The notes beneath the pieces were generated by a model, which did not search any database, had not been told where the DNA came from, and saw only the letters and a list, made by a program, of their open reading frames with translations. A stretch of DNA of 64,000 bases from NCBI GenBank assembly GCA_033819885.1, contig JAQYUZ010000038.1, forward strand, positions 102,687 to 166,686, written 5' to 3'. Below are positions 1 to 11,708 of the stretch, one piece after another; position 1 is the first letter of the stretch; each line of letters opens with the position of its first letter. The position numbers and the translations under genes are program-made. The DNA is from Microbotryomycetes sp. JL201 (lineage: Eukaryota; Basidiomycota; Microbotryomycetes).

Positions 1-137
1 ATTAGAATGAGATCGGTCTTTTCCGTCTCAATGTTGTTGTAAACTGGTCCCTTGAAACGACATGCGCAATCGAACACGGCTGTTTCGGCGTGATTTCGGT
101 TTGAGCTCGGGCCACTTTCGTCCGTTGTCTGAGGTTC

Positions 138-1159
138 ATGTCGACGGACCCGCTGTCGTTGGCTGAGCTGAAAATATCGAGTGGTGACGAATCGGGCGCT
201 CATGTTGGACGACAACGCATGCATGATGACGACAACGCGACGGCCAACGATTCGACGACGACAGAGATCGCTGCAAGTCGTACGCAACGACGCATAGGCT
301 ACAGAAGGTACATCGGAGAAGATGTGAGCTGCATTTCACCCTGCAATCCTACAGCGCTACCCGTCTCGGAGGCAGAAACCAATCGACGCAAGGTTCACTG
401 ACATCATTTCGTGGATACGACGACACAAAGGACATTCCCGTCATCATGAGACTTGTAGATTCCGAGCTGAGCGAGCCTTACAACTGGTACACGTACAGAT
501 ACTTTTTGCAAGATTGGTCAGTCCTCTATGCGTTTTGAGAAAGAGACTGCAAGTCATGCGAAAGAGGGAAATCATGGCTGACATGATTGTACGCTTGCAG
601 GCCAAATTTGTGCTTTTTTGTCAGTTTGCGCCGGGTTGCAGCGAATTGATAGACTGCTCGGGCTGAAAGTGGCGTTCAACGCAGGCTTACGACAAAGACA
701 CGAACCAAGACGTCGGCACAGTCTTGTGCAAGCAAGATGTACACCGAGACAAGCTCAATAGAGGCTACCTGGCCATGTTGAGCGTCTCGAAACCCTACAG
801 AGCAGCTGGCGTAGGTACGTAACGTCTTCTCTTCAACCGCGGTCAACTTTTGTTCTGACTGGTGCGTTGAAACAGCAACACAACTGGTCAGACTCGCGAT
901 TACTGAAATGGTAGCCAACGGCGCACAAGAAGTCGTTCTCGAAACCGAATACGACAATGTTTCGGCACTCAAGTTTTACTCGAAACTCGGTTTCGTCAAA
1001 GAAAAGAGGCTGTACAGGTTTTATCTAAACGCAAAAGACGCTTTCAGGTTAAAACTCAAGCTGGAAAATGGACACGTGAAATTGTTTGATCGGGACGCGC
1101 GCGCAGCTAGACAGCTGGTCGAGAGTGCTTTGGAGCGGTCACGTCAAGACGAGCGCTAA
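138..1159 (+). CDS. NAA30: NatC N-alpha-acetyltransferase catalytic subunit (Naa30/Mak3)
   Basis: GNAT-fold acetyltransferase, catalytic subunit of NatC, which acetylates the N-terminal Met of Met-hydrophobic proteins on the ribosome. Visible blocks: VIMRLVDSELSEPYNWYTYR (substrate-side helix), RGYLAMLSVSKPYRAAGV (acetyl-CoA loop, R-x2-G-x-A-like) and DNVSALKFYSKLGFVKEKRL (C-terminal GNAT motif with the family's FY-x2-LGF). The ATG at 138 opens a low-complexity N-terminal leader. Several introns are needed: one between about 340 and 410, one starting at 519 (GTCAGT), a second GTCAGT at 620 and one starting near 816 (GTACGT). Between them lies a 19-nt exon (601-619) coding for PNLCFF. The reading frame ends at TAA 1157-1159. 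The exact exon 1/2 junction is uncertain; the family assignment is firm. Confidence 0.88.
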
Positions 1160-1517
1160 CGGCAACGGCCATGTTTCGGACCGTAATTGTGGTTTTAAAT
1201 ATTTGTTGTTGTTACATTGGTACAAGGTGTCTCGAAATACAAATACAAAAAGACTGCAGCCAGCCTTGCTAGCGAATGTTTGGCCTAGTTGAGCGCTCAC
1301 ACGCGTCAGGCAGCGAACGTTGGACGCTGCGTTGACGCACGTGCATGCCGATCGCCGTATGAGATCGCCTCTAACTAGCTTTGGATCGGATCGTAATCCC
1401 AAGTTTGACAGCCGGAATTCCGGTCCTATAGATGGCGAGAATTTTCGTTTTGCGTTTGAACCAATTCGCAGCAGTGATCTTCCATAAAGACATGTTCGAG
1501 CTTTTTGTTTCGTTTGA
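1160..1517. other. Intergenic, convergent NAA30 / hypothetical gene
   Basis: Between the stop codons of two converging genes. No credible coding region, repeat or RNA gene seen; it presumably holds both 3' UTRs. Confidence 0.5.
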
Positions 1518-1859
1518 TTACCGCTTGTAGTGAAGAGCCTAACGAACCAAGGAACGATCAGCTTTCCGTCTCTCGGAGACGAGTATCAACCACAGTCCAA
1601 AGCTCACTTGAACGTCACCGGCACCATGTCGTTTGTTAAGTCTGTTGATGACGTCCATGGCCGTCTCTCCAGGTTGAGGAACGCTTTCCGGTGCAGGCTC
1701 GACCAACTTTTTCAACAACCGAACAAACTTGGATGATGATTTTGTTGAACCAGTCATTGGGTTGGTTGTGGCTGGTGTTGAGGTGTATCGAGGTGGAGCG
1801 GTGGATTGTGTCCAGTCAGACGCAAGCGACGAATACGAAGAGTTGGATTGGTTCATCAT
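1518..1859 (-). CDS. Small hypothetical Ser/Thr-rich protein
   Basis: Not recognised. The ATG at 1859 opens a frame of about 100 residues: a Ser/Thr/Pro-rich N-terminal half (SSYSSLASDWTQS..., TSTPATTNPMTGS), then a more ordered basic stretch SSKFVRLLKKLVEPAPESV and ETAMDVINRLNKRHGAGDVQ. A GTGAGC donor right after GDVQ and an AG just before GCTCTTCACTAC suggest a short intron and a last exon ending ALHYKR, with the stop at 1518-1520. Without splicing the frame ends at 1539. The compositional shift and plausible intron favour a real gene, but no domain is recognised. It lies downstream of TUP1 on the same strand. Confidence 0.4.
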
Positions 1860-2373
1860 TTTGGACGCGCGGGGGAGTTTTGGTATGGGTGTTTGGAGCG
1901 TGGTGATTGGTGTAAAAAGTAGAGAACAGAAACTGTTGCAGTAGTGTGAAGGAAAGAGAAGAGAGGCGGTCAGGTCGCTGCTGCATTTTATGCTCCTGCC
2001 TGGTTGCTTGATGACAGATCGAGTCACGCGCAACTCCGGCGGAGGTCCCGTTCGCGAGTCAGGTCGATCTCGAGATTGGAGCCAGCAAACGTTAGACGTA
2101 AGCAAGCTATTTCCGTCATTACTGTACACGGAATCAACAATCGAGTCAGACTGGAACGGATCAAGAGCGTGCAACTTGATTCATGCGGACGGAATACACG
2201 GCGGACTTGTCATCTGGGTTGTATGTATCTTTACAAACAATAGCGCTGAACATCCTCGACATCATTGCAGCACTTTGTCTTTGACGAGGAGAAACCTTTA
2301 CTTTGTACAAGGATTGCCCCTCAACCGGGGCACAAAAGAGCAGAGCGGGAAGCGCCGGGCGTGACTCGACTGG
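1860..2373. other. Intergenic, TUP1 3' side / small gene promoter
   Basis: Same-strand spacer between the TUP1 stop and the start of the small hypothetical gene. Overlapping frames here have no family resemblance. Nothing else seen. Confidence 0.45.
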
Positions 2374-5155
2374 TCAGATCCGCTCGTAGTGCCAGATCCG
2401 TGCAGACCAATCTCCACTGCCAGTCGCAACAAGGCCACCCTGTGCAGACACTGCCACCGAAATGACTAGTGTGATTCCCAAATCCCAGTTGGTCAGCATG
2501 ACCGGACGCCCGATGGATTTCCGCTCTCGTCAAGAGTCGACGTACCAGAGTTCTTGTGACCTTGCAACATGAATTGCGCCTTTGCTGTTCGAGGATCCCA
2601 GAACTGTCCGCTCAAAGTCAGCGCGGTCGTCGTGGACAATGGCACATTAGACTCGCCTGGACACCTCTGTCCTTTGAACCCGAGACGATCCAAGCTCCGT
2701 CGGGCGAAATATCGACCGACAAGACATAATCCTGCTCAAGTACGCGTCAGAGATCCTCTTGGTCAAAAGGTGTTTTCCGTCGTGCGGCTGTCGCACCTTG
2801 TGACCCTGCAACGTCGTCAAGCACGGTGTCCGATTGCCCTCACCGACTCCTGCTCCAGGATTTTCTTCAAGTTCTTTTTGAAACGCGACAATGTCCCACA
2901 TTTTGAGCGTCTTGTCCAAGCTGCCAGAGACCAAAAATTTCCCATCTGGCGAGAACGCGACAGAGTAGACAGAGTCTTTGTGGCCTTTGAGCTTGTCCAA
3001 CAATTTGCCAGTCTTGGCGTCCCAGATCCTGACAAACGTATCAAGCGAACCTGCAGCCAAGAGTGTACCGTCTGGCGACATGACGACGGACGTGACGCCA
3101 GCGTCGATAGGACCGTTCTCGGCGACGGTCACGTCCTCGATCCCAAGCGAAAAGATGCAAGAGCCATTGTCCATGTCCCAAACTTTTGCAGTTCGGTCAC
3201 CAGACCCAGACATGAGTCGTTTGCCATCGGGCGAGAACGCAAGTGAATAGATTTCCGATTTATGTCCCTGGAACACTTTGGCGATGCGCTTTTGTGAAAT
3301 GTTCCAAATCTGAGTATGCCGTTTCGTTGCGACTGGTCAGATACATTTATCGAGTGATGCAACCATAAGAAGCAAAGACTGACTCGAATGATTCTGTCCT
3401 CGGAACCCGTCGCGAGCAGCTTGCCATCTGGACTGAACGACGCGCTCCGAATGTAGTTGTCTTGCTTTGACCCAGAAGTTTCGTCGACAAGTGTTCTAGG
3501 AAACCACAACCTTGAGCGATTGAACGTGCTCTTTTTGTTTAAAGCCAACTTACGAGATCTTGGCACCCGTCTTTGTGTCGTACAAAGTCGTGTTACGGTT
3601 GCATCCCGTCGCCAAAGTCTTGCCATCCGGAGAGAAGCGAACACAGCACACGACACTGCCACACATGCAAGAGTGTCAGCATAGACATTTCTTGTCCATT
3701 TTCTCTGTCCGACTGACGATTCGTGCACGAGCGTGTGAACGAGACCGACGTCGAGCACACGTTTGACATTGGGGTTAAACATTGTCATCCAGTCGCTGCC
3801 TTCCTTTTTCAGGTCTCGCGTGACAGTCTCTGGATCGAATGCTTCGCCCATCTTTTCGTCCGTGTTTGCTGCTGCTGCTGCTGCCGCTGCTGACCGTGCT
3901 TCGGCCCCGGAGGCTGGTGACGCCGCGCTCTCTCTGGCCGGAGTCGACAGCGATGGCAAAGCGCCATTCGTTGGCATAGGTGATGGTCGAGACCCTGGTC
4001 CTGTCGAAGACGGTCTCGAACCTGCATGACCGGCTGTTTGGTATTTCAGGGGTCAGCAGATTGTCCCGAACGAACAGAATGCTCTTGGCTGACCTTTGCT
4101 GACAGCGGCATGCCTTTCATCTTCGTCGGCTCTACTTCTCTTGCTTGGTCCGTCGCTGTCCCTCGCGTGTTCGCCGCCGTACAAGTGTGCGAGGCCGTGG
4201 CCGATAGATGGAATCGCGTGCGACGACGTCGGTCTCTGTCCTGTTGCCGAGCTAATCGGCGGCAATGTCGGTCGTGGATGCGAGGATGACGCTCCGGGTG
4301 TGGAGGGTGCGCCATTGTGGCCCGCGAGCGGTCTGCCTGCGTCGACCTGTTGCCTCAGACGGACGACCTCGTCTTGAAGCCGACTGTTTTCCTCTTGCAA
4401 GCTGCGCCCGAGTATCGTATGCATCAATCAGTAGAGAGTAGTCCCAAGTTGCGCCGAGGGCGTGCGTGTTTGCACACTCACGCTCGCTTGTCTTCGTGGT
4501 GTTTGCGTTCGAGGTCGTACGACATTGCCCGCATCGCGTTCAGTTCGTTCGAGTGGTGGCTGACTGTGAGCGGGGTCAAGACATCATCAGTGTTCGTGTT
4601 GATCGCGCGGTCTGTCGATCGATTCGCTTGTTGCTTACTGATTTGCTCGTATTCTTCGCGCTGCTGCCTCAGGCTGGTCGACTCTTGCGCGACTTGGTCA
4701 AACTCTGCCTTTACGAACTCGAGCAAATCGTTGAGCCTTGCCGTGTGAGGGTGTGCTGCCGCTTGCTGCTGTTGCTGCTGTTGTTGCATGACGGCGCCAG
4801 GTGGGGGCAGCCTCCCGCCGCCCCCGCCCGACTCGCCGCCCGCCGCGCCTGATGCATGTAGCACGGACGGTGGTGGCGGTGGCGCCAAGACTGAGCCCGG
4901 CGGAGGAGGCGGCGGCGGCGGTAGCTGTTGGGCGACGGTGCTGGCGGGTGGGATGCCGTTGGCGCCAGGCATGATGGGCGGCAGCGTCTGGCCCTGGGCG
5001 CCTACACCGCCAGACGGCGTCCCAGCTACCGGTGGCCGTCCTCCTGATCCGTCCGCTGCCGCTGAGCCAAAGAGCGGTGACGGGACGGGCAGGGGCGGCG
5101 GCGGAGCGTGGCCGTGGCCGTGCCCGAGCGGCCGGTGTTCGTACACGCGAGACAT
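2374..5155 (-). CDS. TUP1: Tup1-type WD40 general transcriptional corepressor
   Basis: Nuclear corepressor that tetramerises, binds Ssn6/Cyc8 and represses through histone contacts. The N terminus (from ATG 5155, [13 protein letters not shown]) is Pro/Gly/Ala-rich with runs of nine Pro and eight Gln, then the Tup1 tetramerisation helix [20 protein letters not shown] and a coiled coil through [15 protein letters not shown]. The C-terminal half is a WD40 propeller with typical Tup1 blades: [61 protein letters not shown]. The last blade is [18 protein letters not shown], ending at the stop at 2374-2376. Multiple short introns break the coding sequence. Upstream in-frame Met codons back to 5410 lack family similarity, so 5155 is preferred. 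Confidence 0.9.
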
Positions 5156-5673
5156 CAAGCAGAGCCCCGTGTACAAGAGCTTGCCTCTTCCTTGTCCCTC
5201 TCTTGTGCCCTGTACGCTTGCGGGTAGCAAGAACGCGTCTCTGCCAAAGGGGACGGCGGCGGGCAAGACGCACGATTCAAAGTTGAGCGTGCGCGCGCGC
5301 AAGAGTGCGTGCGTGCGTCCTGACCCCCGCAGCATGCAACTCGCGCCTGGCATCAAACACCGTTCAAATCGAACAAATGCTGCTAGCCACGCCAATTCAT
5401 CTCCATTCAACTCGACTCGACTCGTGTACCAAAACCATCGTTTCTCGGTTTCGCCTTTTTTTGCGCCGATCTCAAACGCCGATCAACTAAGCAGCAGTCC
5501 CGACGACTGCGCACTCCATTTCAAGTCAATCATCATTACGCAGAAACACGAATCGTCTCGAAAATTCATTCACTCGGTTCTACCCTCAAACTTATTGACC
5601 TTTTTTAATGCTGATTGTAAAACGTTTAAAAAAAGGTAAAGGCCGAGCGCCAGCGTTTCCGATCTCGTCTGAT
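5156..5673. other. Intergenic, TUP1 upstream region
   Basis: Spacer between TUP1 and the SEC24 stop, same strand. It holds short GTGCG/CGCGCG alternations near 5288-5315 and T/A-rich stretches near 5450-5640. No coding evidence; probably the TUP1 promoter and 5' UTR. Confidence 0.45.
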
Positions 5674-7425
5674 CTAGAACGACTTGTCGTTGACCTTGTC
5701 CTTGAGTTGGCCGAGCCATTGGTTGTAAGAAGGCAAATTATCGATTCGGTCTTCGATCAACAAACTCAATGCCCATTGCCTCAAAGCTGCGTCACCGTCT
5801 TCCTTGACAACGTAAAGGTGTGGCTAAACACAATAAAGGAAACGAGAATGAGTGATCGGTCGACTTTCTGAAACGGTACAACACACATCCTCAAACTCAC
5901 ATAGTAAGGACCTCTTCTCATTTCTCTAACCTTGCCGACAATGGCATTGACCCTTTGAGAGAACGCATTCTCCAACACTGGCAAAGTCATCTTGCCACTC
6001 CTCAATTCACCATAATTTGGCAAATCAAACACGTCCAAAACAAGTTGAGGTACAGCGTCACGACCGAGCCAAAGGAAAATGTTTTGACCGTCGTCGATCA
6101 AAAACAAACCATGTCGTTCCAGTCGTTCGCTCGACAACGGTAACGGAGTAGGCAAAATCACGCCTCGATCAGAAATCGTGCCACACTGTTGATCCGAACG
6201 TCTTCCACCGTCAGCAGGTTTGGGAAAACAGCAAACGCTGCGAGCACAAACGCACCTCTTTGGGCATGTTGTGCAGAGAATAAAACACGGGGTGCAAGTA
6301 CGGCAACAATTGCTGCGACGGCAACGTCGTCAACAGCGCCTGCGCGTACGCCCTCAGATCAGAAGGAATCATAGTGCTCTGTCGCAAGCCAATCTGTCGT
6401 ACACGACCACGAAAAAAAAAAAAGTCAGCGCGCTGCCCGCCTGATTGATCCCGTAATCACATCCAAGCAACGAATCAAGCACTCACATGTTTGAGCAGAC
6501 CGAGCATCAAGAGAGGGAAAAATTTCATGTTTTCGGCAACGACCAGTTGCGGACTCGGCCCGTTACCCGTGCTCGTCATCGTTGCCTTGTACGTTCCCAA
6601 AATGTCCACAACCTTGTTGATGACGGCATCACGAGCGTCTTCAAGTTTACTTTGCATAGAACGTTCGACGGCCTTGTTGGCCAACAATGTCGCCATGGCG
6701 ACCGTGTCAACTGACCCATACAGCTCAGAGATGGACGTCGTCGTCGGCAACGCCGTCGTAATCACTCGAATCCTTCTTTCTCCGAAACAAGTGGTGTGCA
6801 GCACAGCAGTTTGGAACACGACGAAAGGCGCGCTGAGCGGGTCTTCGATTTGGACCTCGATCGCGTACGACTGGTCCATCGGCACCGCCGCGAGCGACAA
6901 CAAGTCTGTCGACCTAACGAAAAAGTTGCCATGGAAAGCAGACATGCGGATACCTTTCGAAGCTCGGACGCGCATGACAGCCTCGAGTGCGATCGGGTCG
7001 GCGACAACCGTTCCAAATTCGTGAGCAAACTTGAGAGCGTCCTCGGACCTTGCAGCGTTGAACGAAGGATAAAAGTAGGTCTGTCCGCCAGTGTATCTTG
7101 GCAATCCGCCTGTTGAATCGCGATTAGAAACACGTTTGCGAATTCTGAGCATGACGAGACTCACTCAGTGTCGCAACGTCCGTGTACGCTGAACTAAACA
7201 ACCACATGTCGACCGAGACCTGACTTCTTGAGCATTCGATCGCAAAGCTCTTGTAGAAGCCAGTCTGAGGTTGCAAAAGCGCAGACTCTTTCGACGTGCC
7301 AAGCGCCTTGCTGTCTTCACGGTTTTTCAAAGCGCCTGGACCGATGTTCGGCAAAGTCGCCGACAGCACCATGATCTTGCCTCCGACGTGAGACTGCAAG
7401 CAAAGAGAACATTTGAGCTCCTCTG

Positions 7426-7459
<34 letters not shown>

Positions 7460-9904
7460 TTTGTCGCGCTCAAGACCAACTGACCACCAACTTGAATGCC
7501 GACTGCAGAGCGGCGCCAAGAGCGTGCCCGACATTGTGAGTCTCTTTAAACATGTCGCTCAACCTTGACAATAAGCTTTCGATCGCAGGTTTGGCCTCTG
7601 TCAAGTTGACGAGAATGTCGGACGGTTTCGGCAAAAACACGTCGTCCAAGTCGCCAACGACAAGCATGGCCGGTTCTGTCGCGCCGACAGGCAAAGTGAA
7701 AAAATGAAGGCTAGAATCGACGGCGATGATCGATACTTTTGTCCGACTGTCTTCGTTCGGCAACCGGTCGAGGCTCTCGAGCAGCGTGCGAGCGGCTGTG
7801 GCGACCATTCCCGAAGAGATGGCAGAATACGACACGTCAATGACAAAGACGTATGTTGGCGGCTGCGGTGGTCGAACCTGTGAGGCGGCCAGTTGTCAGG
7901 ATTCACTAAAGGGCGCCATCGACCTCGATCTCAGATCAGACTTGCCATGTACTCTGTCGGAGCGACAAACTCGACAATCGAGCTGTTGAGTTCAGCTCGC
8001 TGGTACCTGTCTGCGGGCGCATTCTTCTCCTGGTCCCAATCAAACATTTGAGGGACCTCATTGGACAGGTTGCACATGCAGCACTTCCATCGTTGTCCGC
8101 CTTCAATGAACGTGACGTAAGGGTTGATGTAGGTCCGGCATCGACGGCAGCGAGCAATGACTGTATCCGACACGACCGGAACTTCAGCCTGAACATCGGA
8201 ATCGCGGGTGATTTTTGTTTCTTGTGTCAGCGATCGTTTCAAACTCTTTTTGGTTTCAAGGTCACTCACGTCACCCGGCTTGAGACTTCGGTATGGCGTG
8301 ATGACCAGCGCCAGTGGCAGTTTCGACTTTTGCAACAAGGAATTTGTGCACGGCACGGCATTCAAAGTTGATCGCTGATAGGTCGGGTCTGAATTGCGCG
8401 TCTCGCTCTCGGAGAATGAGGCCTGAGTCAATGAGCGCGAATGTCAATCAACGGTCGCAAGCTCAAACTCATTCGTGGTCAAACTCACATTTGGAGGCAA
8501 ATTAATCGGAGGTGGCTGCAATTGCATAAGCTCGGCGGGATGCAGGGGCAAGTTGATCAAGTTTGTCGTTGTCGGGGCAATCGTTTGCTTGACGCCGCCA
8601 GCGCCACCAACGTTCATTTGGCCAAATTGATTTGTCATGTTTTGCATCTGGCCGCCAACACTGTTTGAGGCCGCTGCCTGGCCGCCTTGGAACGGCGGAA
8701 TAGGTTGCAGGCCAGCAGGGTTCGGCTGAGCGAAACCTGCGTTCGGTTGCTGCTGCGATCCGGGCATTTGACCCGGCGAGAACAGCTGGTCCGGCGGCTG
8801 AGCCCCATTGACGGGTGAAAAGAATTGCTGAGACTGTGTATGTGCATGACCCGATACGGGCGCTCCCGCGGTGCCGTCTCCCGCAATGTAAGCGGCAGTG
8901 TTTGCGGCGTACCGTCTTCTTGTTCTTGACGGGACTCCTGCCGTCTGTGGCGCACCACCCTGCTGATGTTGCGACTGCGGTTGCTGTTGCTGTTGCGGTG
9001 GCGGGCTCATCGGATTGGGCCCGCCCGGTGCATGCGGAGCGGGCGAGCGTAACGGGTGCTCTGCAATCGGCGGCGTAGCCGAGTTGCCCGCAAACGGCGG
9101 AATGTTTGGGACGCCTGGTCTAGGTGCAGGTGCTCCATTCTGTGCTCCTGCAGCTCCTGACCCAGGAAAGTGGTTTTGCATCGGGGGAATGCCCATTCGC
9201 CCTCCTGCCGGGGGCGGCCCGCCTCTGAACGGTTGCGCCGGGCCATTCATCCTCATCGGACCGCCTGGACCGTTCTGAAATTGAGGTTGACCGAATGAGG
9301 GTTGCTGAGGTGGGAATGGGCCGGAGATTGATGCATGAACGCCATGACCGCGCCTGATGGGCCTGTTGGGCGACCCCAGCGGCTGGTCCGACATCGGAAA
9401 GTTGAACTGCCGTCGACCGGTGCTTGTTTCTGTTTGTTCGGGTATGTCAGTACAAGTCCGTGCGCTTGAACGGACAAGCGAGTCGTTGGGCGCGAATTGC
9501 GTGCGCGCGACGTGACTGTCAGAGCAACGACGCCAGGAGCAGAGGGCTGCTGCGTCTGCTCGCCGGGCAGTCGCTCGATACGAATGCGTGCTCAGGCGTT
9601 TCGCTTGCTGGACTCGGCTCGACCTCGTCCAATGTCGCGCATGCCGCTGTGCGCCGCGTGGTTTGTTGCTCACCAATGAATGCATGTCGTCCAACTTGCG
9701 GATCCCTGTAGTCGAGATCAAGGGGGAGAATGATGAAAGAGACAAGGACAAAGCCAGCGTCAGCCGAGAGTTGCTTTGGAATGGCAGGCACGTCAGTGAC
9801 GACGGCCCGCGCCTCTATCCAACTGACCATTGTGCCTGCCAACCAGGCGGCAAGGGAGGATGAGGCAAGCTCTGGCTCTGGTTGCGCTGAACCGGAGCTT
9901 GCAT
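5674..9904 (-). CDS. SEC24: COPII coat cargo-adaptor Sec24 with N-terminal WW-like domain
   Basis: Inner COPII coat subunit that binds Sec23 and selects ER-export cargo. The core is complete: zinc finger [18 protein letters not shown] with the second pair CCMC, a trunk/beta-sandwich ([20 protein letters not shown]), helical domain and C-terminal gelsolin domain ([20 protein letters not shown]), ending [18 protein letters not shown] at 5674. The conventional N terminus would be the ATG at 9394 ([12 protein letters not shown]). The frame instead stays open upstream: exons 9828-9904 and 9674-9705 join at 9429 and encode [20 protein letters not shown] followed by [13 protein letters not shown], a WW-like module. 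Junctions use GTCAGT/CAG and GTGAGC/CAG with branch-like CTGAC. A Pro/Gln/Gly-rich linker of about 300 residues precedes the core. One intron contains a 32-nt homopolymer. Confidence 0.9.
7426..7457. repeat. A32 homopolymer inside a SEC24 intron
   Basis: Run of 32 A on the + strand, so a T32 tract in the sense strand of SEC24. It lies in the intron between the exons ending FKLVV and beginning [11 protein letters not shown]. It may strengthen the polypyrimidine tract and is likely to vary in length. Confidence 0.9.
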
Positions 9905-10460
9905 GGCTCCGCACGCGGTCGCTTCGCGGCAGGTCACCAACCCAAGTCGTATGCGCAGCAGTCCGGACAACCGTCTGTTCGAATAAGCTGTGCGAGATCG
10001 ATTGCCAGTCCCATAGACTCGGGTGATACTATTAAGCTTTTGTGTGTCGATTATGCTGTCCGCTTCTGCATCGTGATCACGAAAATGTCTAGCGGAAATT
10101 CTAGTTTGCGCATGCCACGTCAAATTTACCAGCTCAGCCGGCAACAAGCTCATTTGCTTCTTTGAATGGGTCAGAGTGCTCTGAGCCTTCGATAACTTGC
10201 ATGTGCGCAAAGATGTGAACCCTGGCGACAGTGCCACTAGTTCGCCTTGCAGTACTCCCGTCATTTCGACTAGCAACGAGACCTCAGCCAGCTTCTCGCA
10301 GAGCTAAGATCTCGAGGGGGGAGGCTTTCACTAGAAAGGAAGGGAAGGTGAAGCCAGGAGGGTGCTCGAATCAGAGTGCCGCGCTCGTGCCGCCGCCATC
10401 AATACTGTACAATTGCTTAGAATGCAAAGCGACCACGATGCATCACGTGACAGCTGTACT
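9905..10460. other. Intergenic, SEC24 upstream region
   Basis: Spacer between the SEC62 stop and the WW-SEC24 start, same strand. An open frame continues upstream of 9904 in the SEC24 frame (to about 10276), but it has no recognisable similarity and is taken as 5' UTR or promoter. Confidence 0.45.
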
Positions 10461-11531
10461 CTACTGTTCGTCGTCCTGGATTTCGACAATCTTTGGCGCA
10501 CCGCTTGCCAAGTCTGCCGGCTCGGACTTGTTCTTTTTGGACTTGCCAGCGCCGTCACTTGCACCGCTGCTGTTCTTGTCACTCTTTTTCCTGCTTGAAG
10601 ACTTTTCTTTTTTGCTCTTTTTCGGGGGCGGTACGTCCCAAGACCACAGAGGAATGAACGACTCGACCTGACGACATATGAAAAAATCACGTGAGCCTGG
10701 CTCAGCTTTGTTATTCGAGCAATTGGAGTCAAGAGCTTACGAAGCCGACGTCTGCAAACAAGTTTGGAAAGATCCAAATGCCTGGCCTGACTGCGACGAC
10801 CGTAACGAGCCAAACAATCAACCTGACAATAGCCATTCCGAAAAATACTCCAATCAAGCCGAGAACGGCTATGCTCAGGTACCATACTCCGACTCTCATC
10901 TTTGTCGGCCACAGTGGAAACATGACGGCTGCAAGCACGCAAACGACCATGGCGAACGCCAGCAGCAACTGAGTCGTCTGGTTTGCGTCGATCAGCCACA
11001 CGTAGAATTCTTCTGGTGCAAACAATTGCTCTGGAATGATTTGGACGTGTTTCGGTGAGCCAGAGCCTGAGCTCGGTGGACCTCGAGCGATGCGCAGAAA
11101 GAAGGCGTGTTGATTGAGCTTTGACATGACGTCCTGGGCTTGTTCATCAGATTCGACAGTGACAGTGGATTTTAGTTTGGCAAATGCGGGCGACCGGAGT
11201 GCTTTGATGGCCGATTTGCCTGTCGAGCGCCGAGGCGTGTGTCAGAGCGGGCGACCGCGAGACGGAGTAACAGTGGAGAGGATGGTTTGCTCACCTTTGA
11301 AATAGTCGACACGTTTGCCGCCGAGGACGCCCGTCTTGAGCTTGATGCCCGACTTTGTCGTACGCAGGAATTGGGCGAGCGCCTTGAGCTCGGCTGTGGG
11401 GCAGACAAATGCCGTACCAAGGCTCACGTCAGATAGCGTTAGAGTGTGCAGATGCTAGAGTGTGGTGGCAGATGTCACACGGGGTCGGAGTGATCTGACT
11501 GACGTGGTGCCTTTGCCTGTGCGTCTTCCAT
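10461..11531 (-). CDS. SEC62: ER protein-translocation subunit Sec62
   Basis: Two-TM membrane subunit of the Sec62/63 complex for post-translational import into the ER. A short first exon (ATG 11531, MEDAQAKAP) joins by a GTCAGT donor and CAG acceptor to ELKALAQFLRTTKSGIKLKT, then GVLGGKRVDYFKG, the diagnostic Sec62 cytosolic domain. The membrane part has FAPEEFYVWLID, TM1 LLLAFAMVVCVLAAVMFPLW, TM2 AVLGLIGVFFGMAIVRLIVW and the luminal-edge motif PGIWIFPNLFADVGFV. The C-terminal tail is Lys/Ser-rich (KKSKKEKSSSRKKSDKNSS) and ends KIVEIQDDEQ. It is divergent from condensin, with 177 bp between start codons. Confidence 0.92.
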
Positions 11532-11708
11532 GATCAAGTGTGCGAGGGTGGGAGTGGGTGCCTTTGAAGCTGCGCAACAGTGTTCTGCCAAGCAGAAAAG
11601 AGGATTGCCGAGCCTTTGATGGCGACGTGGGCAGGAACAGGACCGGAGCGTGAAAGTGTGCGCGGCTCGAGCTCTGTCCCATCCATCCAACGCCCCGCCC
11701 CCGCCGCC
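11532..11708. promoter_or_regulatory. Bidirectional promoter SEC62 / condensin subunit 1
   Basis: Only 177 bp separate the two opposing ATGs, so the core promoters and both 5' UTRs must share this stretch. No TATA box is obvious. The sequence just before the condensin ATG is CCGCCGCC. Confidence 0.5.

Noticed and set aside
9394-9396. ATG at 9394 as the SEC24 start
   Set aside because: Possible, but the upstream frame stays open through two well-formed introns and encodes a recognisable WW-like module, so the start at 9904 was preferred.
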